Shown: positions 33,747 through 42,925 of the stretch, piece by piece
Layout of the letters: every line of letters begins with the position of its first letter
Position numbering within the stretch: the stretch's first letter is position 1
Assembly: GCA_044360075.1 (NCBI GenBank)
Contig: JBIKLA010000014.1
Span: 1 to 64,000, forward strand
Direction: 5' to 3'
DNA length: 64,000 nt
Source: OMII01 sp947467385
GTDB lineage: Bacteria; Bdellovibrionota_C; UBA2361; OMII01
Position numbers and translations under genes: made by a program
The notes under the pieces: model-generated
What the model saw: the letters and a program-made list of their open reading frames with translations, nothing else
What the model was told of the DNA's origin: nothing
The model's database searches: none

Positions 33747-35153
33747 ATGGCAGGGATAAATTTCTCAGGCCTAGCCTCTGGGCTTGACACGGCGGCGCTC
33801 ATTCAGGCGTCGAGTGACCAGATGCGCGCCTCGCGCGTGACGCCAAATCAAAAGCGGGTGACCGAGCTTGAGGAGACGAACACCGCCTTAGACGAGTTGA
33901 GCAACAAGCTCGACCTTCTCAAGACCTCACTGCGACAGTTCACAACACTCAACGGAGGCGGCGTCAGCAAGGTTGCCTCGAGCAGCAAGGAGTCCGTCCT
34001 CACGGCATCTGCTTCCAACAGCGCGGTAAATGGCGCCTATACGGTGACCGTCAACACCCTGGCCAAGAACCACACGTTTTGTTTTGACCGGACATTTGCG
34101 GCGCTCAATGAGGTGGTCGAGCCCGCATTGACGGGGGCGGAGCCGGTCGATCAGCGCACGATGTCCTTCACGATCGGAACTGGCGCGGAACAGGAGAACG
34201 TCGATGTCGTAGTTACGGACGGAAACTTCACGGCTTCGGACTTCGTCACAGCCTTCAATAACGCCAGCTCGAAAGCCGAGGCGTCGATAATAAACGTCGG
34301 AACCGAGTCCAGCCCGATCTACAAGGTAGTGCTCACCTCGAGCTATGAAGGAACGGAGAAGGGTGGCATATCGCGTACGGCGATTGGTTCGGGAATCCTC
34401 ACAATGCTGACGTATGGCGAAGACCCAGCGGCGGATGCCACCATCATCGTGACCGGAATCGGTGTCGTGACGCGCAGCAGCAACACCATCTCTGACGTAA
34501 TACCTGGCCTTACGATGACCCTCTCATCAACGGGGACATCAACGGTGCGCATCTCGGAGGATGCTGACACGACGGTCACCAAGGTCCAGGACTTCATTGA
34601 CGCATATAACGACGTGGTCAAGTACATCGGTGAGAATAACCAAATAACGCGCGATGAGAGCAAGAGTGAGGCCGTAAACACGTTCGCGCCCCTTGCTAGC
34701 TCCCGCGTTGATGACAATGCGCTTGTCTCCCTCCGATCTGCCCTGTCAGGCGCAGCGTCTAGCGGAGGATCGGCCGTCCGTATTTTTGCGGACCTCGGCA
34801 TAACGACCCAACGGGACGGCACACTAAGCTTTGACTCAACCAAGCTCAAAACCTCCATCAACAAGGAGCCCACGAGCGTCAGCGAGATCTTGCAGAGCTT
34901 TGCCGACACTGCAGCCACAACCGGCGGCACGATCGATGTCTACACCCGCTACAATGGCCTTCTCGACTTGACTCTCAATAATAACAAGGATGCCGTTTCG
35001 GATCTCAATGCGCGCATACAAGAGGCTGAAAAACAGATCGCCCGGCAGGAGGAGTCGCTTAAGGCCCGCTACGCGCGGCTTGAGGGGCTGATGAGCAAGC
35101 TACAACAGCAGCAGAGCTCCCTAACGAGCGCCCTTAGCGGCCTCGGCAGGTAG
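33747..35153 (+). CDS. fliD: Flagellar hook-associated protein 2 (filament cap)
   Basis: FliD forms the cap that folds flagellin at the filament tip after export through the flagellar secretion system. This 468-residue protein starts with the family hallmark GINFSGLASGLDTAALI. The usual alternating helical and beta-rich middle follows (VTVNTLAKNHTF, a FliD_N-type domain). It ends in a coiled coil (NARIQEAEKQIARQEESLKARYARLEGLM) that oligomerises the cap. I chose the ATG at 33747 because the hallmark begins there. No fliS, flagellin or other flagellar gene is visible in the window, which is unusual. Its last 33 bases overlap the convergent DUF3108 gene. Confidence 0.9.
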   Translation: MAGINFSGLASGLDTAALIQASSDQMRASRVTPNQKRVTELEETNTALDELSNKLDLLKTSLRQFTTLNGGGVSKVASSSKESVLTASASNSAVNGAYTVTVNTLAKNHTFCFDRTFAALNEVVEPALTGAEPVDQRTMSFTIGTGAEQENVDVVVTDGNFTASDFVTAFNNASSKAEASIINVGTESSPIYKVVLTSSYEGTEKGGISRTAIGSGILTMLTYGEDPAADATIIVTGIGVVTRSSNTISDVIPGLTMTLSSTGTSTVRISEDADTTVTKVQDFIDAYNDVVKYIGENNQITRDESKSEAVNTFAPLASSRVDDNALVSLRSALSGAASSGGSAVRIFADLGITTQRDGTLSFDSTKLKTSINKEPTSVSEILQSFADTAATTGGTIDVYTRYNGLLDLTLNNNKDAVSDLNARIQEAEKQIARQEESLKARYARLEGLMSKLQQQQSSLTSALSGLGR

Positions 35154-36083
35154 GTTGTTTTCCGGTAGTGCAGGCCGCAGTTGGGCGCGCATCTCATCTG
35201 CGCCATCCGCCTTTACCATGATGATCGGATCTTCTTGCTCCGGAAGGGGGGAATAAGACTCGAGGTCGACGCTGACGCTGCCGATGAACACTGAGCTTTC
35301 GATGCGGAGGATGTCCCGATCCTCGTCATCACTGACGAAGATGAACGCCTGACGAAGCTTGGAGCGGGGCTTAGTGGTCGTGAGGTTTCGGACCTGGGGC
35401 GAAATGACGATCGTTGGGCGCTCGCGGCCCTGGAACCGGATGTTTCGCCGGTCGACAGCGGTGAGCGTAATGAAGTAGCGGCTCTTGCCGTTGAACACGT
35501 CGAAGTGCCGCACGTCGCCAACGTTCCAATCGAGGCTGCGCGCCAGAAAAGCCGCGCCGATCGGATCGAGCGTTTGGTTGTTCGGGCTGAATTCGACGTA
35601 CTTTTGGTTGGCAGCGATATCCCCCGTTTGCCGCACCGCCGAGATCTTGTTTGCGTCAGGCTCAAAGCGCATCTCGATCGTCTTGTGGCGAGAGTTCTCT
35701 CGATGATCAATTGAGAGGCTTATCGACGACAGGTCATCAGACTTGAGAAGCCCACGCGCTTCGTATCGCAGCTTGTAGAGAAGATCGACGCCGCTATAGG
35801 TGCGGGCCGCCGCAGTGATGAAGTATCGGCTGCCATCCTCGCGCACGGTCAGGGAGCATGAGGCGGCAGTAATGCCTTCCCATCCAACGCTGTACTCATA
35901 AATGCCGGGGCGCGGCTTGTAGGCCACCCGAGCCGGCCGGTATAGGGGTGTAGTGACTTTAACGAGGTCAGGGGGTATGTAATCGTCAGCGCGTGCGGTC
36001 ATTGAACAACACAGGATGCTACAGCCAAGAACGCTCGCAGCGAGGCCAGACATCAGCTTGTGGGCGGGGCACAGAAGATTCAT
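35121..36083 (-). CDS. DUF3108-type periplasmic or envelope protein
   Basis: This roughly 320-residue protein has a hydrophobic signal (LAASVLGCSILCCSMTARA). The mature beta-rich part contains the DUF3108 features YEYSVGWEGITAASCSL, TYSGVDLLYKLRYEARG, and VEFSPNNQTLDPIGAAFLARSL, in which the DPI/L segment is typical. The fold suggests a lipocalin-like envelope protein; function is unknown. The cysteines in the signal could include a lipobox, but none is clean. Its 3' end overlaps fliD convergently by 33 bases. The start is uncertain between 36098 and 36083. Confidence 0.75.
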   Translation of the reverse strand: MNLLCPAHKLMSGLAASVLGCSILCCSMTARADDYIPPDLVKVTTPLYRPARVAYKPRPGIYEYSVGWEGITAASCSLTVREDGSRYFITAAARTYSGVDLLYKLRYEARGLLKSDDLSSISLSIDHRENSRHKTIEMRFEPDANKISAVRQTGDIAANQKYVEFSPNNQTLDPIGAAFLARSLDWNVGDVRHFDVFNGKSRYFITLTAVDRRNIRFQGRERPTIVISPQVRNLTTTKPRSKLRQAFIFVSDDEDRDILRIESSVFIGSVSVDLESYSPLPEQEDPIIMVKADGADEMRAQLRPALPENNLPAEAAKGAR

Positions 36084-36255
36084 GTCGCTCTCGAGCACAT
36101 CCTCGCGGTGAGAACCTCTTGATAGTAGCGGTTAGGCGACGGCGAGCACCAGCTCTTAGTGGCGGCGGCAGAAGAGACGTGCCCCGCGGAGCAGGGTTTT
36201 GGGACCATCTCCCCTTTACCCTGCCAGGGTGCTATATAAAACATAGTTTGTAAAT

Positions 36256-36840
36256 ATGGATTTCCTCTCCTCGCTTCAAAAAGAGTGCCCAGGATTCTAT
36301 GCGCTCTTAAGCAAGCTCTTCAGCCTGGCTGATGCCTCCGAGATTGCGGGGGATTACGGCCAGTGCGCTGCCGTCGGGGCAAATGTCGAAGAGGGCTTTG
36401 AGCGTGAGGAGGGGGTGTCTTTCAGGCCTCGCATCGCCCGCATTGCGACGATCCTGGTCAAGGAAGCCGGGATCCGGGATGTACCGACCGTTCGGGCGGC
36501 GATATTCGCTTGCGCAGCGGTCCGAGGTCTTCCTGTCGAGTGCCCAGAGCGGCGGGTGAGAGAGATGGCCGCAGAGGCATTAGGGGCTCGCGGCGAAAAG
36601 CTGCTGTCACCCCACGCGTATGCTATCGCGGCAGCGGTAGAGATTGATACTATCCGACACTTGCATATGACTTCATGGTCTCCGAGCAAGAAGGAGCAGC
36701 GACTTTTGGAAGCCCAGGAGCTTGTGATCCGTCCTGTTCAAGGCGAGGCGGCCGATGCCGTAGTTCTGCGCACCAAGCTTTCCCACGCGATTCATCTTCA
36801 GGCGCGCAGTTTGCGCGGGTCATCGCCGGAGGGCCTGTGA
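36256..36840 (+). CDS. Unknown protein, 194 residues, coupled to plsC
   Basis: This soluble, mostly helical protein is unrecognised. There is no signal peptide. A central part (RPRIARIATILVKEAGIRDVPTVRAAIFACAAV) is helical, and the charged C-terminus ends LRGSSPEGL. Its stop overlaps the plsC start by one base (TGATG), so the two are translationally coupled and the product may be linked to phospholipid synthesis. That inference rests on position alone. Confidence 0.6.
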   Translation: MDFLSSLQKECPGFYALLSKLFSLADASEIAGDYGQCAAVGANVEEGFEREEGVSFRPRIARIATILVKEAGIRDVPTVRAAIFACAAVRGLPVECPERRVREMAAEALGARGEKLLSPHAYAIAAAVEIDTIRHLHMTSWSPSKKEQRLLEAQELVIRPVQGEAADAVVLRTKLSHAIHLQARSLRGSSPEGL

Positions 36841-37628
36841 TGAGGACCAAGAGAGGGATGCTGCACTCGGCCGTAAGCTGGCTTAGCACGCCGGTATATA
36901 CCGTCACCTTTTTCGCGATATTGTGCGTGTTTCACGTTTTTCAGCGGATTGGGGCCCTGTTTGGCCGGCGCGCCCAGAAGTGGGTGCTCGATCGCATGAA
37001 CGCAGCGATCGTGTGGAATATACGGATCCTTACGGGAGCGTCATACCGAGTGATCGGAAAGCCATGCCTGCCGCAGGGGCGCTCGGTCATTCTCGTCTCC
37101 AATCACCAAAGCATGTACGACATTCCGATGATCATGTGGATCTGTCGCGAGCGCGAGATAGGATTTATTGCAAAGAAGGAGCTTGGGCGCGGGATTCCAA
37201 GCATCTCATATGCGCTACGAACGCTCGGCTCGGCGCTGATTGATCGCTCGGACCCACAGGCCTCGATCGCCACCATTCGTGAGTTTGGCGAGCGAAAAGA
37301 GGCTGACAAGCAGGTCGCCGCGATCTTTCCGGAGGGCACGCGTGCTCGTGAGGGCGCGATGAAGCGCTTCAAGGTGACCGGATTTCGCGCCCTCATGGGC
37401 ACCATGCCGAGTGCCCTAATCCAGCCGATCGCGATCAGGGGAAACTGGGAGCTTCTGCGGAATAACTTTCTCCCGCTGCCGTTTGGCACCTCAATCGAGG
37501 TTGAATTTCTTCCCCCGATTGAGCCTGGGAGTCGAGATGCGGAGGAGGTTCTTGGGGAGGCGGAGCGCCTGATAAGGCGCTCAGTGGAGCAGCCAGTTGC
37601 CGAGAATGTCGACCCGGCTGCTGTGTAG
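36840..37628 (+). CDS. plsC: 1-acyl-sn-glycerol-3-phosphate acyltransferase
   Basis: PlsC acylates lysophosphatidic acid to phosphatidic acid at the inner membrane. The 262-residue product has an N-terminal membrane anchor (TPVYTVTFFAILCVFHVF), the catalytic NHQSMYD (H-x4-D) at about 87, the GFIAKKELGR motif and the substrate-binding FPEGTR at about 163. It is translationally coupled to the upstream unknown gene through TGATG. tRNA-Leu follows about 40 bases downstream on the same strand. Confidence 0.93.
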   Translation: MRTKRGMLHSAVSWLSTPVYTVTFFAILCVFHVFQRIGALFGRRAQKWVLDRMNAAIVWNIRILTGASYRVIGKPCLPQGRSVILVSNHQSMYDIPMIMWICREREIGFIAKKELGRGIPSISYALRTLGSALIDRSDPQASIATIREFGERKEADKQVAAIFPEGTRAREGAMKRFKVTGFRALMGTMPSALIQPIAIRGNWELLRNNFLPLPFGTSIEVEFLPPIEPGSRDAEEVLGEAERLIRRSVEQPVAENVDPAAV

Positions 37629-37669
37629 CTTGAATTGTTCCAGGAATACGTCTAAAACTGCCGCAGTAG

Positions 37670-37752
37670 GCCGGAGTGGCGGAATGGTAGACGCGGCGGA
37701 TTCAAAATCCGCTATCCGCGAGGATATGGGGGTTCAAGTCCCTTCTCCGGTA
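37670..37752 (+). tRNA. tRNA-Leu (anticodon CAA)
   Basis: The sequence folds as a class II tRNA with a long variable arm (TATCCGCGAGGATA region). The acceptor is GCCGGAG/CTCCGGT with a G1:U72 pair and discriminator A. The anticodon stem GCGGA/TCCGC closes the loop TTCAAAA (anticodon CAA) and the T-loop is TTCAAGT. CCA is not encoded. It reads UUG codons. Confidence 0.95.
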
Positions 37753-37853
37753 TTTATTTTCCAGGGAGCATACTCCCTCTGGCGCAGGCCTCCGACTCGC
37801 CACCCGAACTGTAGCCAGCTCCGGTAGGGCTGGCTTCAAGCAAGCAGGCTCAT

Positions 37854-38339
37854 ATGGCACAGACATCATACTCGGCGGCGAGCGTGCTGCAGGTCCCCGG
37901 CGCCAAGGTCGCCATCATCGCTTCAAAGTGGTATCGCGAGATATCAGAATCAATGATAGCGCGGTGCGAGCCTCTGCTTAGGGAAGGTGGGTGCCACCAG
38001 CCGGATGTTCATATCGTTCCGGGCTGCCTTGAGATTCCGCTTGCGGCGCGCCGCCTCATGCAGTGCGACCCATCGCTTGAGGCGATTATTGTATTTGGTG
38101 TGATCCTTAAGGGCGACACCTACCACTTCGACATCGTAAAAGATCTTTGTATGAGCGGGCTCGAGCGCGTCATGTTCGAATGTGACGTTCCCGTGATTAA
38201 CGAGATACTCCCAGTCAACTCCATAGAGGACGCGCGTGCGCGCAGCGGTGAGGATGACAAGAACAAGGGGATCGAGGCTGCCCTCGCAGCTCTGGAGATA
38301 ATCCACTGGAGGCGCCGGTATCCTCTTCCGGCGCGGTAA
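37854..38339 (+). CDS. ribH: 6,7-dimethyl-8-ribityllumazine synthase
   Basis: RibH condenses the ribityl uracil intermediate with dihydroxybutanone phosphate in the penultimate step of riboflavin synthesis. The 161-residue protein shows the family motifs VAIIASKWYREI, VPGCLEIPLAA, FGVILKGDTYHFD (the catalytic His pair region) and PVINEILPVNSIEDA. No ribBA, ribD or ribE is nearby, so it is an isolated copy. A GCGCCGG/CCGGCGC stem (38312-38334) overlaps the last codons and may end the transcript. The FAD-dependent photolyase operon next door consumes flavin cofactor, but there is no evidence of co-regulation. Confidence 0.93.
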   Translation: MAQTSYSAASVLQVPGAKVAIIASKWYREISESMIARCEPLLREGGCHQPDVHIVPGCLEIPLAARRLMQCDPSLEAIIVFGVILKGDTYHFDIVKDLCMSGLERVMFECDVPVINEILPVNSIEDARARSGEDDKNKGIEAALAALEIIHWRRRYPLPAR

Positions 38340-38684
38340 CGCTTCCCTTTGTACATTGCATGGCTCTGTCATGCGCTCCGCTGTGGACGTAACACCTCAG
38401 TGCGCCCATGCAGTGCGTCGCATGCCGAGTTCTCTTCAGGCAAAACCCCAAACAGCCGATAGCCCCGTCGTATAGGTCGTCTCCGTATGCATCGTATGAG
38501 GGCTTCCCTGCTGATAGCAGCTCTTGTGGCGACAACCACTACCGGACAGGAAGTGGCGGCGCCACAGCGCGCCGTCCTCCCCGGCAAGGAAGCGTCCTCG
38601 CCATTCCACGCGCTCGGGCCGTCTGCTTTGAGAAGGATCGAAGTGGGAACCGCTCGCGCTCACAAACGATCCAGCGGTAAGGGC
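38340..38684. other. Intergenic region with no supported gene
   Basis: Convergent space between ribH and the photolyase gene. Several short frames exist, including a + frame from 38487 that begins with a signal-like stretch. They overlap the photolyase coding sequence or have compositional signs of shadow frames. I see no clear terminator or RNA. Confidence 0.5.
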
Positions 38685-40073
38685 TCAGCGCTTGGGCTGG
38701 CACTCCCTAAACATCTCTTCGGCGATCACTTTTTGTGTTGCATGTTCCACGATAGGCGCGGGGTAGTCGACGGAGCGCGTGATATCCTGCTCATACATGT
38801 GGTGAATGTACTTCGGCTTGAGGTCCTTAAGCTCCGGAATCCAGTGCTTGATGTAGGCACACTCGGAGTCGAAGCGCTCCTGCTGGAGCCACGGATTAAA
38901 GATGCGGAAGTACGGCTGCGCATCGCACCCAGTTGAAGCCGCCCACTGCCAGCTGCCATTGTTGACGCTCGGGTCATAGTCCGTGAGGTGTTGGGCGAAG
39001 AACTCCTCGCCGCGTTGCCAGCTGATGTGGAGATCCTTCACGAGGAATGAGGCGACGATCATCCTCACCCTGTTGTGCATGAAGCCGGTCGTGACGAGCT
39101 CTCGCATGCCAGCATCGACAATAGGGAAGCCGGTTACGCCTTTGCACCAAGCCTGAAACAGAGCCTTGTCGTCGTTCCACTCGATTTTGTCATAGATGCG
39201 ATGGAAGGCGCCCTTGAACACGTGCGGAAAGTGGAAGGCGATATGTGTGAAAAAGTCCCGCCAGTACAGCTCCCGAATGAGGGTGTGCCCCGGGCCGAAC
39301 TTGTCGGCGATGCAGTGGTAGGCCTCACGAATAGAGACCGTTCCGAATTTATTGTGCGGAGCCAAGCGGGTTGTCCCGCGCACTGCCGGGAGGTTTCGTT
39401 CGTCGTCGTAGCTAGAGAAGTCCCCGATGGTTTTCAGGATCCCGAGGCCGCGGCTTCTTCCGCCCGCGCTCAAGCGCTGAGGCGCAGAGGCCTCGGGCCA
39501 GAAATCCCTAGGTGACACGAGTGCGCCCTTAAAGTGCGCGGCGGCGCTCAGTGTCCCTCTCGGCGCACCCGTAGGCTTTGCTACAGGAAGCTTGGATGCC
39601 TTCTTGAAGAATGGGGTGTACACGGTATACGGCTTACCGTCGTCCTTGCCGAACGCGGATGGGTCCACAAGCAGCACATCTGAGAGCGCAGAGCAGGGAA
39701 CGGACAGCGAGTGGCATTTTTTTGCAATAGCCTCATCACGGGCGCGGCTAAAGGGGGTGTAGTCCTTGTTGAAGAACACGGCCTCGATCTTGAGGTCGCG
39801 CACGAGCTGCGCTATCACCTCGTCGTGCTCACCCTTGAGCACCAGAAGCTGGCCGCCGCGCGCGGCTATGTCTTGGGCAAGCTCCTCAAGGCTTTCAATC
39901 ATGAACGCTAGGCCGTTGGCCGAGCGGTATCGATGCTTGCCTACCTGAGCCTCATTGAAGATGAAGCAGGTGACAACCTCTGAGGCGCTGGAGAGCGCGG
40001 CCTGGAAGGCCGTGTTGTCAAAGAGCCGAAGATCCCGGCGAAAGACATGAAGAACGCGCTTGTATGTTGCCAT
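38685..40073 (-). CDS. phrB: Deoxyribodipyrimidine (CPD) photolyase, class I
   Basis: This 462-residue flavoprotein repairs cyclobutane pyrimidine dimers using blue light. It has the N-terminal antenna-domain opening VLHVFRRDLRLFDNTAF. The FAD-domain motifs typical of class I photolyases follow: YWRDFFTHIAFHFP, GFPIVDAGMRELVTTGFMHNRVRMIVASFLVKDLHISW, NNGSWQWAASTGCDAQPYFRIFNPWLQ and AYIKHWIPELKDL. It starts 4 bases after the stop of the FeS-type photolyase gene, in the same operon. The usual length of about 470 residues is preserved. Confidence 0.93.
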   Translation of the reverse strand: MATYKRVLHVFRRDLRLFDNTAFQAALSSASEVVTCFIFNEAQVGKHRYRSANGLAFMIESLEELAQDIAARGGQLLVLKGEHDEVIAQLVRDLKIEAVFFNKDYTPFSRARDEAIAKKCHSLSVPCSALSDVLLVDPSAFGKDDGKPYTVYTPFFKKASKLPVAKPTGAPRGTLSAAAHFKGALVSPRDFWPEASAPQRLSAGGRSRGLGILKTIGDFSSYDDERNLPAVRGTTRLAPHNKFGTVSIREAYHCIADKFGPGHTLIRELYWRDFFTHIAFHFPHVFKGAFHRIYDKIEWNDDKALFQAWCKGVTGFPIVDAGMRELVTTGFMHNRVRMIVASFLVKDLHISWQRGEEFFAQHLTDYDPSVNNGSWQWAASTGCDAQPYFRIFNPWLQQERFDSECAYIKHWIPELKDLKPKYIHHMYEQDITRSVDYPAPIVEHATQKVIAEEMFRECQPKR

Positions 40074-40077
40074 GTGG

Positions 40078-41619
40078 TTACAGCTTCTCTAGGTTTGCGA
40101 GGAGTTTCTTCGCCTGGGAGGTTATCTCCTCGATCTCTTTTGGCGACATCTTGTCGATCAGCCGGTAGCCCATGCCGATGCGAGGATTGCCCTCAAGCTT
40201 CTTACGCTGAGTGATGAGAAAATTCCAGTACAGGCTATTGAAAGGGCACGCCTTATCGCCGGTGCGCTCCTTTAGGCTGTACGCGCACCCCTCGCAGTAA
40301 TTCGACATCTTGTTGATATAGTTGGCGCTTGAGACGTATGGCTTGGTCCCCACGATGCCGCCATCCGCGAATTGGCTCATGCCGCGGGTGTTTGGAAGCT
40401 GTACCCACTCAAGCGCGTCGGCGTATATCCCGAGGTACCACGCATCGACCTCATCTGGATTGATGCCGGCCAAGAGCGCAAAGTTGCCTGTCACCATGAG
40501 CCGCTGAATGTGGTGAGCGTACGCGTCCTCAAGCGACTGCTGAATAGATTGCTTGAGGCATTGCATCTCCGTCTCGCCGTCCCAGAAAAAGTGGGGCAAC
40601 GGGCGCGAGAAGCCAAAAAAGTTCAGGCTCCGATACTCCGGCATGTGTGCCCAGTAGACGCCGCGCATGAACTCTCTCCATCCTGCGATCTGGCGAACGA
40701 AGCCCTCGATCTGTGCGATTGAGATCTTGCCTTTGCTTCGGTGAAACGCGCCAATTGCGGCCTCGATCACCTCAGCCGGCGAAATGAGCTTGACGTTCAT
40801 CGAGAATGAGAGCTTTGAGTGGTACAGCAACCGATGGTCGGTGCGCATCGCGTCCTGATACGTGCCGAAGAGGGGCAGGAGATGCTCACAAAAGTGCTTC
40901 AGCAGCACTAGCGAGTCAGCACGGGTCACGGGCCACGTGAAATGCTTGGCATCAACCGAGCCGATAGATGGGATTGACTGCTTTTTAAGAAGGGACACAA
41001 GCGCGGACACATCGCGCGGGAACTCCAGCGGGGGAGGGGGTGTAACCGACGCGGGAAGCTTTTTACGGTTCTCGGAATCGAAGTTCCACTTTCCGCCGAG
41101 CGGCTTGCCCTTCTCCATGAGGATGTCGTGTTTGCGCCGGACCTCATGGTAGAAGGTCTCCATGACGTAGCGTTTGTGTCCCTTGAAGACGTCCTGGAAC
41201 AGCTCCGCCTGGACGAGGAAATGCTCGGAGCTTACCCGGCGGGAGGGAACCGGCAGGGATGCGCAGAGAGACTCAAGCGACTCCTTAACCCTGAACTCAT
41301 CCGGCTCCTGGTATTCCAGGGCGGAGAAATTCCCCGCTGACAGGATCTCCCGCACGTTCTCGGCAAAGGAATGCCGGTTGGCCGCATCGTCGAGGGTGAT
41401 GTAGCGCACCGTGAATCCGCGGGCCGACACCTCCTCTGCAAAAGCCCGCATGGCAGCGAAAAATCCGATGATCTTTTGAATGTGGTGCTTAACGTATGTT
41501 GCCTCTTCTCGCACCTCCATCATCAGGTACACGGCACCGGCGGCAGGCTGCGAAAACCATGAGTGATTGATGTTGAGCTGGTCTCCAAGGACGAGGCGCA
41601 GGATGGGCTTCATGTTCAT
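40078..41619 (-). CDS. Iron-sulfur bacterial photolyase/cryptochrome ((6-4) photolyase type)
   Basis: This 513-residue protein belongs to the FeS-containing prokaryotic photolyase family (Agrobacterium PhrB, Rhodobacter CryB), several of which repair (6-4) photoproducts. It opens with ILRLVLGDQLNINHSWF. The [4Fe-4S] ligands are visible as C354 (EMQCL), C442 and C445 (YCEGCAY) and C458 (KACPFN). The substrate-contact part GWREFMRGVYW is also present. The gene lies 7 bases after a DUF2256 gene and 4 bases before the CPD photolyase gene, so the three form a tight UV-repair operon. Confidence 0.92.
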   Translation of the reverse strand: MNMKPILRLVLGDQLNINHSWFSQPAAGAVYLMMEVREEATYVKHHIQKIIGFFAAMRAFAEEVSARGFTVRYITLDDAANRHSFAENVREILSAGNFSALEYQEPDEFRVKESLESLCASLPVPSRRVSSEHFLVQAELFQDVFKGHKRYVMETFYHEVRRKHDILMEKGKPLGGKWNFDSENRKKLPASVTPPPPLEFPRDVSALVSLLKKQSIPSIGSVDAKHFTWPVTRADSLVLLKHFCEHLLPLFGTYQDAMRTDHRLLYHSKLSFSMNVKLISPAEVIEAAIGAFHRSKGKISIAQIEGFVRQIAGWREFMRGVYWAHMPEYRSLNFFGFSRPLPHFFWDGETEMQCLKQSIQQSLEDAYAHHIQRLMVTGNFALLAGINPDEVDAWYLGIYADALEWVQLPNTRGMSQFADGGIVGTKPYVSSANYINKMSNYCEGCAYSLKERTGDKACPFNSLYWNFLITQRKKLEGNPRIGMGYRLIDKMSPKEIEEITSQAKKLLANLEKL

Positions 41620-41626
41620 CTGGCGG

Positions 41627-41788
41627 TTACCGTTGGTGCGCGCTTGAGCGCCTGCAGCGCTCGCTACAGTAGACGACCCTGTCCCAGTTTAGGCGCCAGC
41701 GCTTGCGCCACGAAAATTGCAGGCCACACACCGGGCAGATCTTGGTCGGCAGGCGTTCCTTGAACCCTTTGACGGGGGTTTTTGTCAT
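41627..41788 (-). CDS. DUF2256 zinc-ribbon-like mini-protein
   Basis: This 53-residue protein begins at ATG 41788 (MTKTPVKGF). It has the DUF2256 pattern LPTKICPVCGLQFSWRKRW, then WDRVVYCSERCRR: two Cys pairs (C18, C21, C41, C45) that probably bind zinc. Genes for this family are commonly adjacent to FeS photolyase genes, and here the stop is 7 bases before the (6-4)-type photolyase start. Function is unknown; a role in nucleic acid or cofactor handling is conjecture. The match to the family over its whole length makes the call firm despite the small size. Confidence 0.9.
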   Translation of the reverse strand: MTKTPVKGFKERLPTKICPVCGLQFSWRKRWRLNWDRVVYCSERCRRSSAHQR

Positions 41789-41919
41789 GCGCATAGGAGC
41801 CAGCTGCTCGTTTCAGCGGTGTACAGGTCTGATGGTAGGAGATCGGGAAGTGGGGAGCAACGACCAACTACCGGCTGTTGGGGTTTTGAGCTGTAAAGCC
41901 GACATGCACTTGGGCAGCG

Positions 41920-42780
41920 CTAGCCCAGGATCGTCAGGATGCACAACCCAGCGAACATCAGCGAGGCACCGATAAGCCGACCACGCAGGCTGTTCTCGTT
42001 GAACACTACGCGGCCCAGGATGAGCGCAAAGAATATGTTGCAGCGCTTGAGGCAAATGACGGAGAGCGCGTGAGCAGAGCTCAGGGCAACCAGGTAGGGC
42101 CCAAAGGAGAGGGCGTTCCAGAGTCCAATTCCGGCTAGCATTCCCCACGAGCCCCGGTTCATGCCCCGGTATGGCTTCGTGGCGAGGATCCAAGGAAGAA
42201 AAGCAAGCGCAATCGCTGTGAGCTCGGCGGCAGCCCAGAATCCCAGCCCGTATGTACGCACCGCCTCGAGGTCGATTGCGGCGGTAACGCTCCAGAGCAG
42301 GGCGAGGGCGAGCATAACCCGCACGCCGCGGTCGCGGCCGAGTGCACGAATCGGGGCCAGGAGACCCTTCCTGAGATCGGAGATGTTGAGCAGGTAGCAC
42401 CCCAACGTCACCAGAAGCGTCCCTCCGACGGCATAGCCCGATGGGGTGTGCCCGTTTACCAGGGGTCCCACCACCAGGAGAAAGACGGGCGAGAACGCTA
42501 TCATCGGAATGCAGAGCGAGAGCTCGGATACGGAAAGGGCGTACACCAGCCCGAGGCTTCCCACCACGTGGGTTATGCCCATGCATCCTGCGAGCAGCCA
42601 GAAGCTGGCGGGCAGGTGGGCCGGTTTTTGCAGAACGAGTATGGGCAGAAAGTATGGCAGGGCAAAGAGCGAGTACGACCACGCCACCATGATGCGCGGA
42701 ACGCGCCCCGCCCCATACTTCGACGTCGCGTCCCGAAGCGCGTCACTGAGTCCTGAAAAGAGGGAGAGAGCTATCCACAT
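41920..42780 (-). CDS. EamA/DMT-superfamily permease
   Basis: This 286-residue inner-membrane protein has about ten hydrophobic helices arranged as two repeats. The second repeat ends VICLKRCNIFFALILGRVVFNENSLRGRLIGASLMFAGLCILTILG, a typical EamA ending. Substrates in this superfamily range from amino acids to nucleotide-sugars and cannot be told here. It is upstream of the DUF2256/photolyase operon on the same strand with a 131-bp gap, and divergent from the DNA-repair exonuclease gene. Confidence 0.85.
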   Translation of the reverse strand: MWIALSLFSGLSDALRDATSKYGAGRVPRIMVAWSYSLFALPYFLPILVLQKPAHLPASFWLLAGCMGITHVVGSLGLVYALSVSELSLCIPMIAFSPVFLLVVGPLVNGHTPSGYAVGGTLLVTLGCYLLNISDLRKGLLAPIRALGRDRGVRVMLALALLWSVTAAIDLEAVRTYGLGFWAAAELTAIALAFLPWILATKPYRGMNRGSWGMLAGIGLWNALSFGPYLVALSSAHALSVICLKRCNIFFALILGRVVFNENSLRGRLIGASLMFAGLCILTILG

Positions 42781-42925
42781 TGGCGGGCTGAACTCTACGG
42801 GAGTTAGGAAAGTTGGGAAAGCTCAAGAAACGCGCGGCGTGTCTTTGGATATAAGCAACCTGAGCTATTAGGCCTGCCTTCTCGCCAGGAGCTGCCCTAG
42901 CAGCCCTGGTCTGCCATAGCATACA

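Noticed and set aside
38487..38936. + strand frame of 149 residues starting with a signal-like peptide
   Set aside because: More than half is antisense to the conserved C-terminus of the photolyase; no homology signal and no convincing RBS.
41813..42682. 289-residue minus-strand frame
   Set aside because: It is a shadow of the EamA permease, which has clear hydrophobic helices in the other frame of the same strand.
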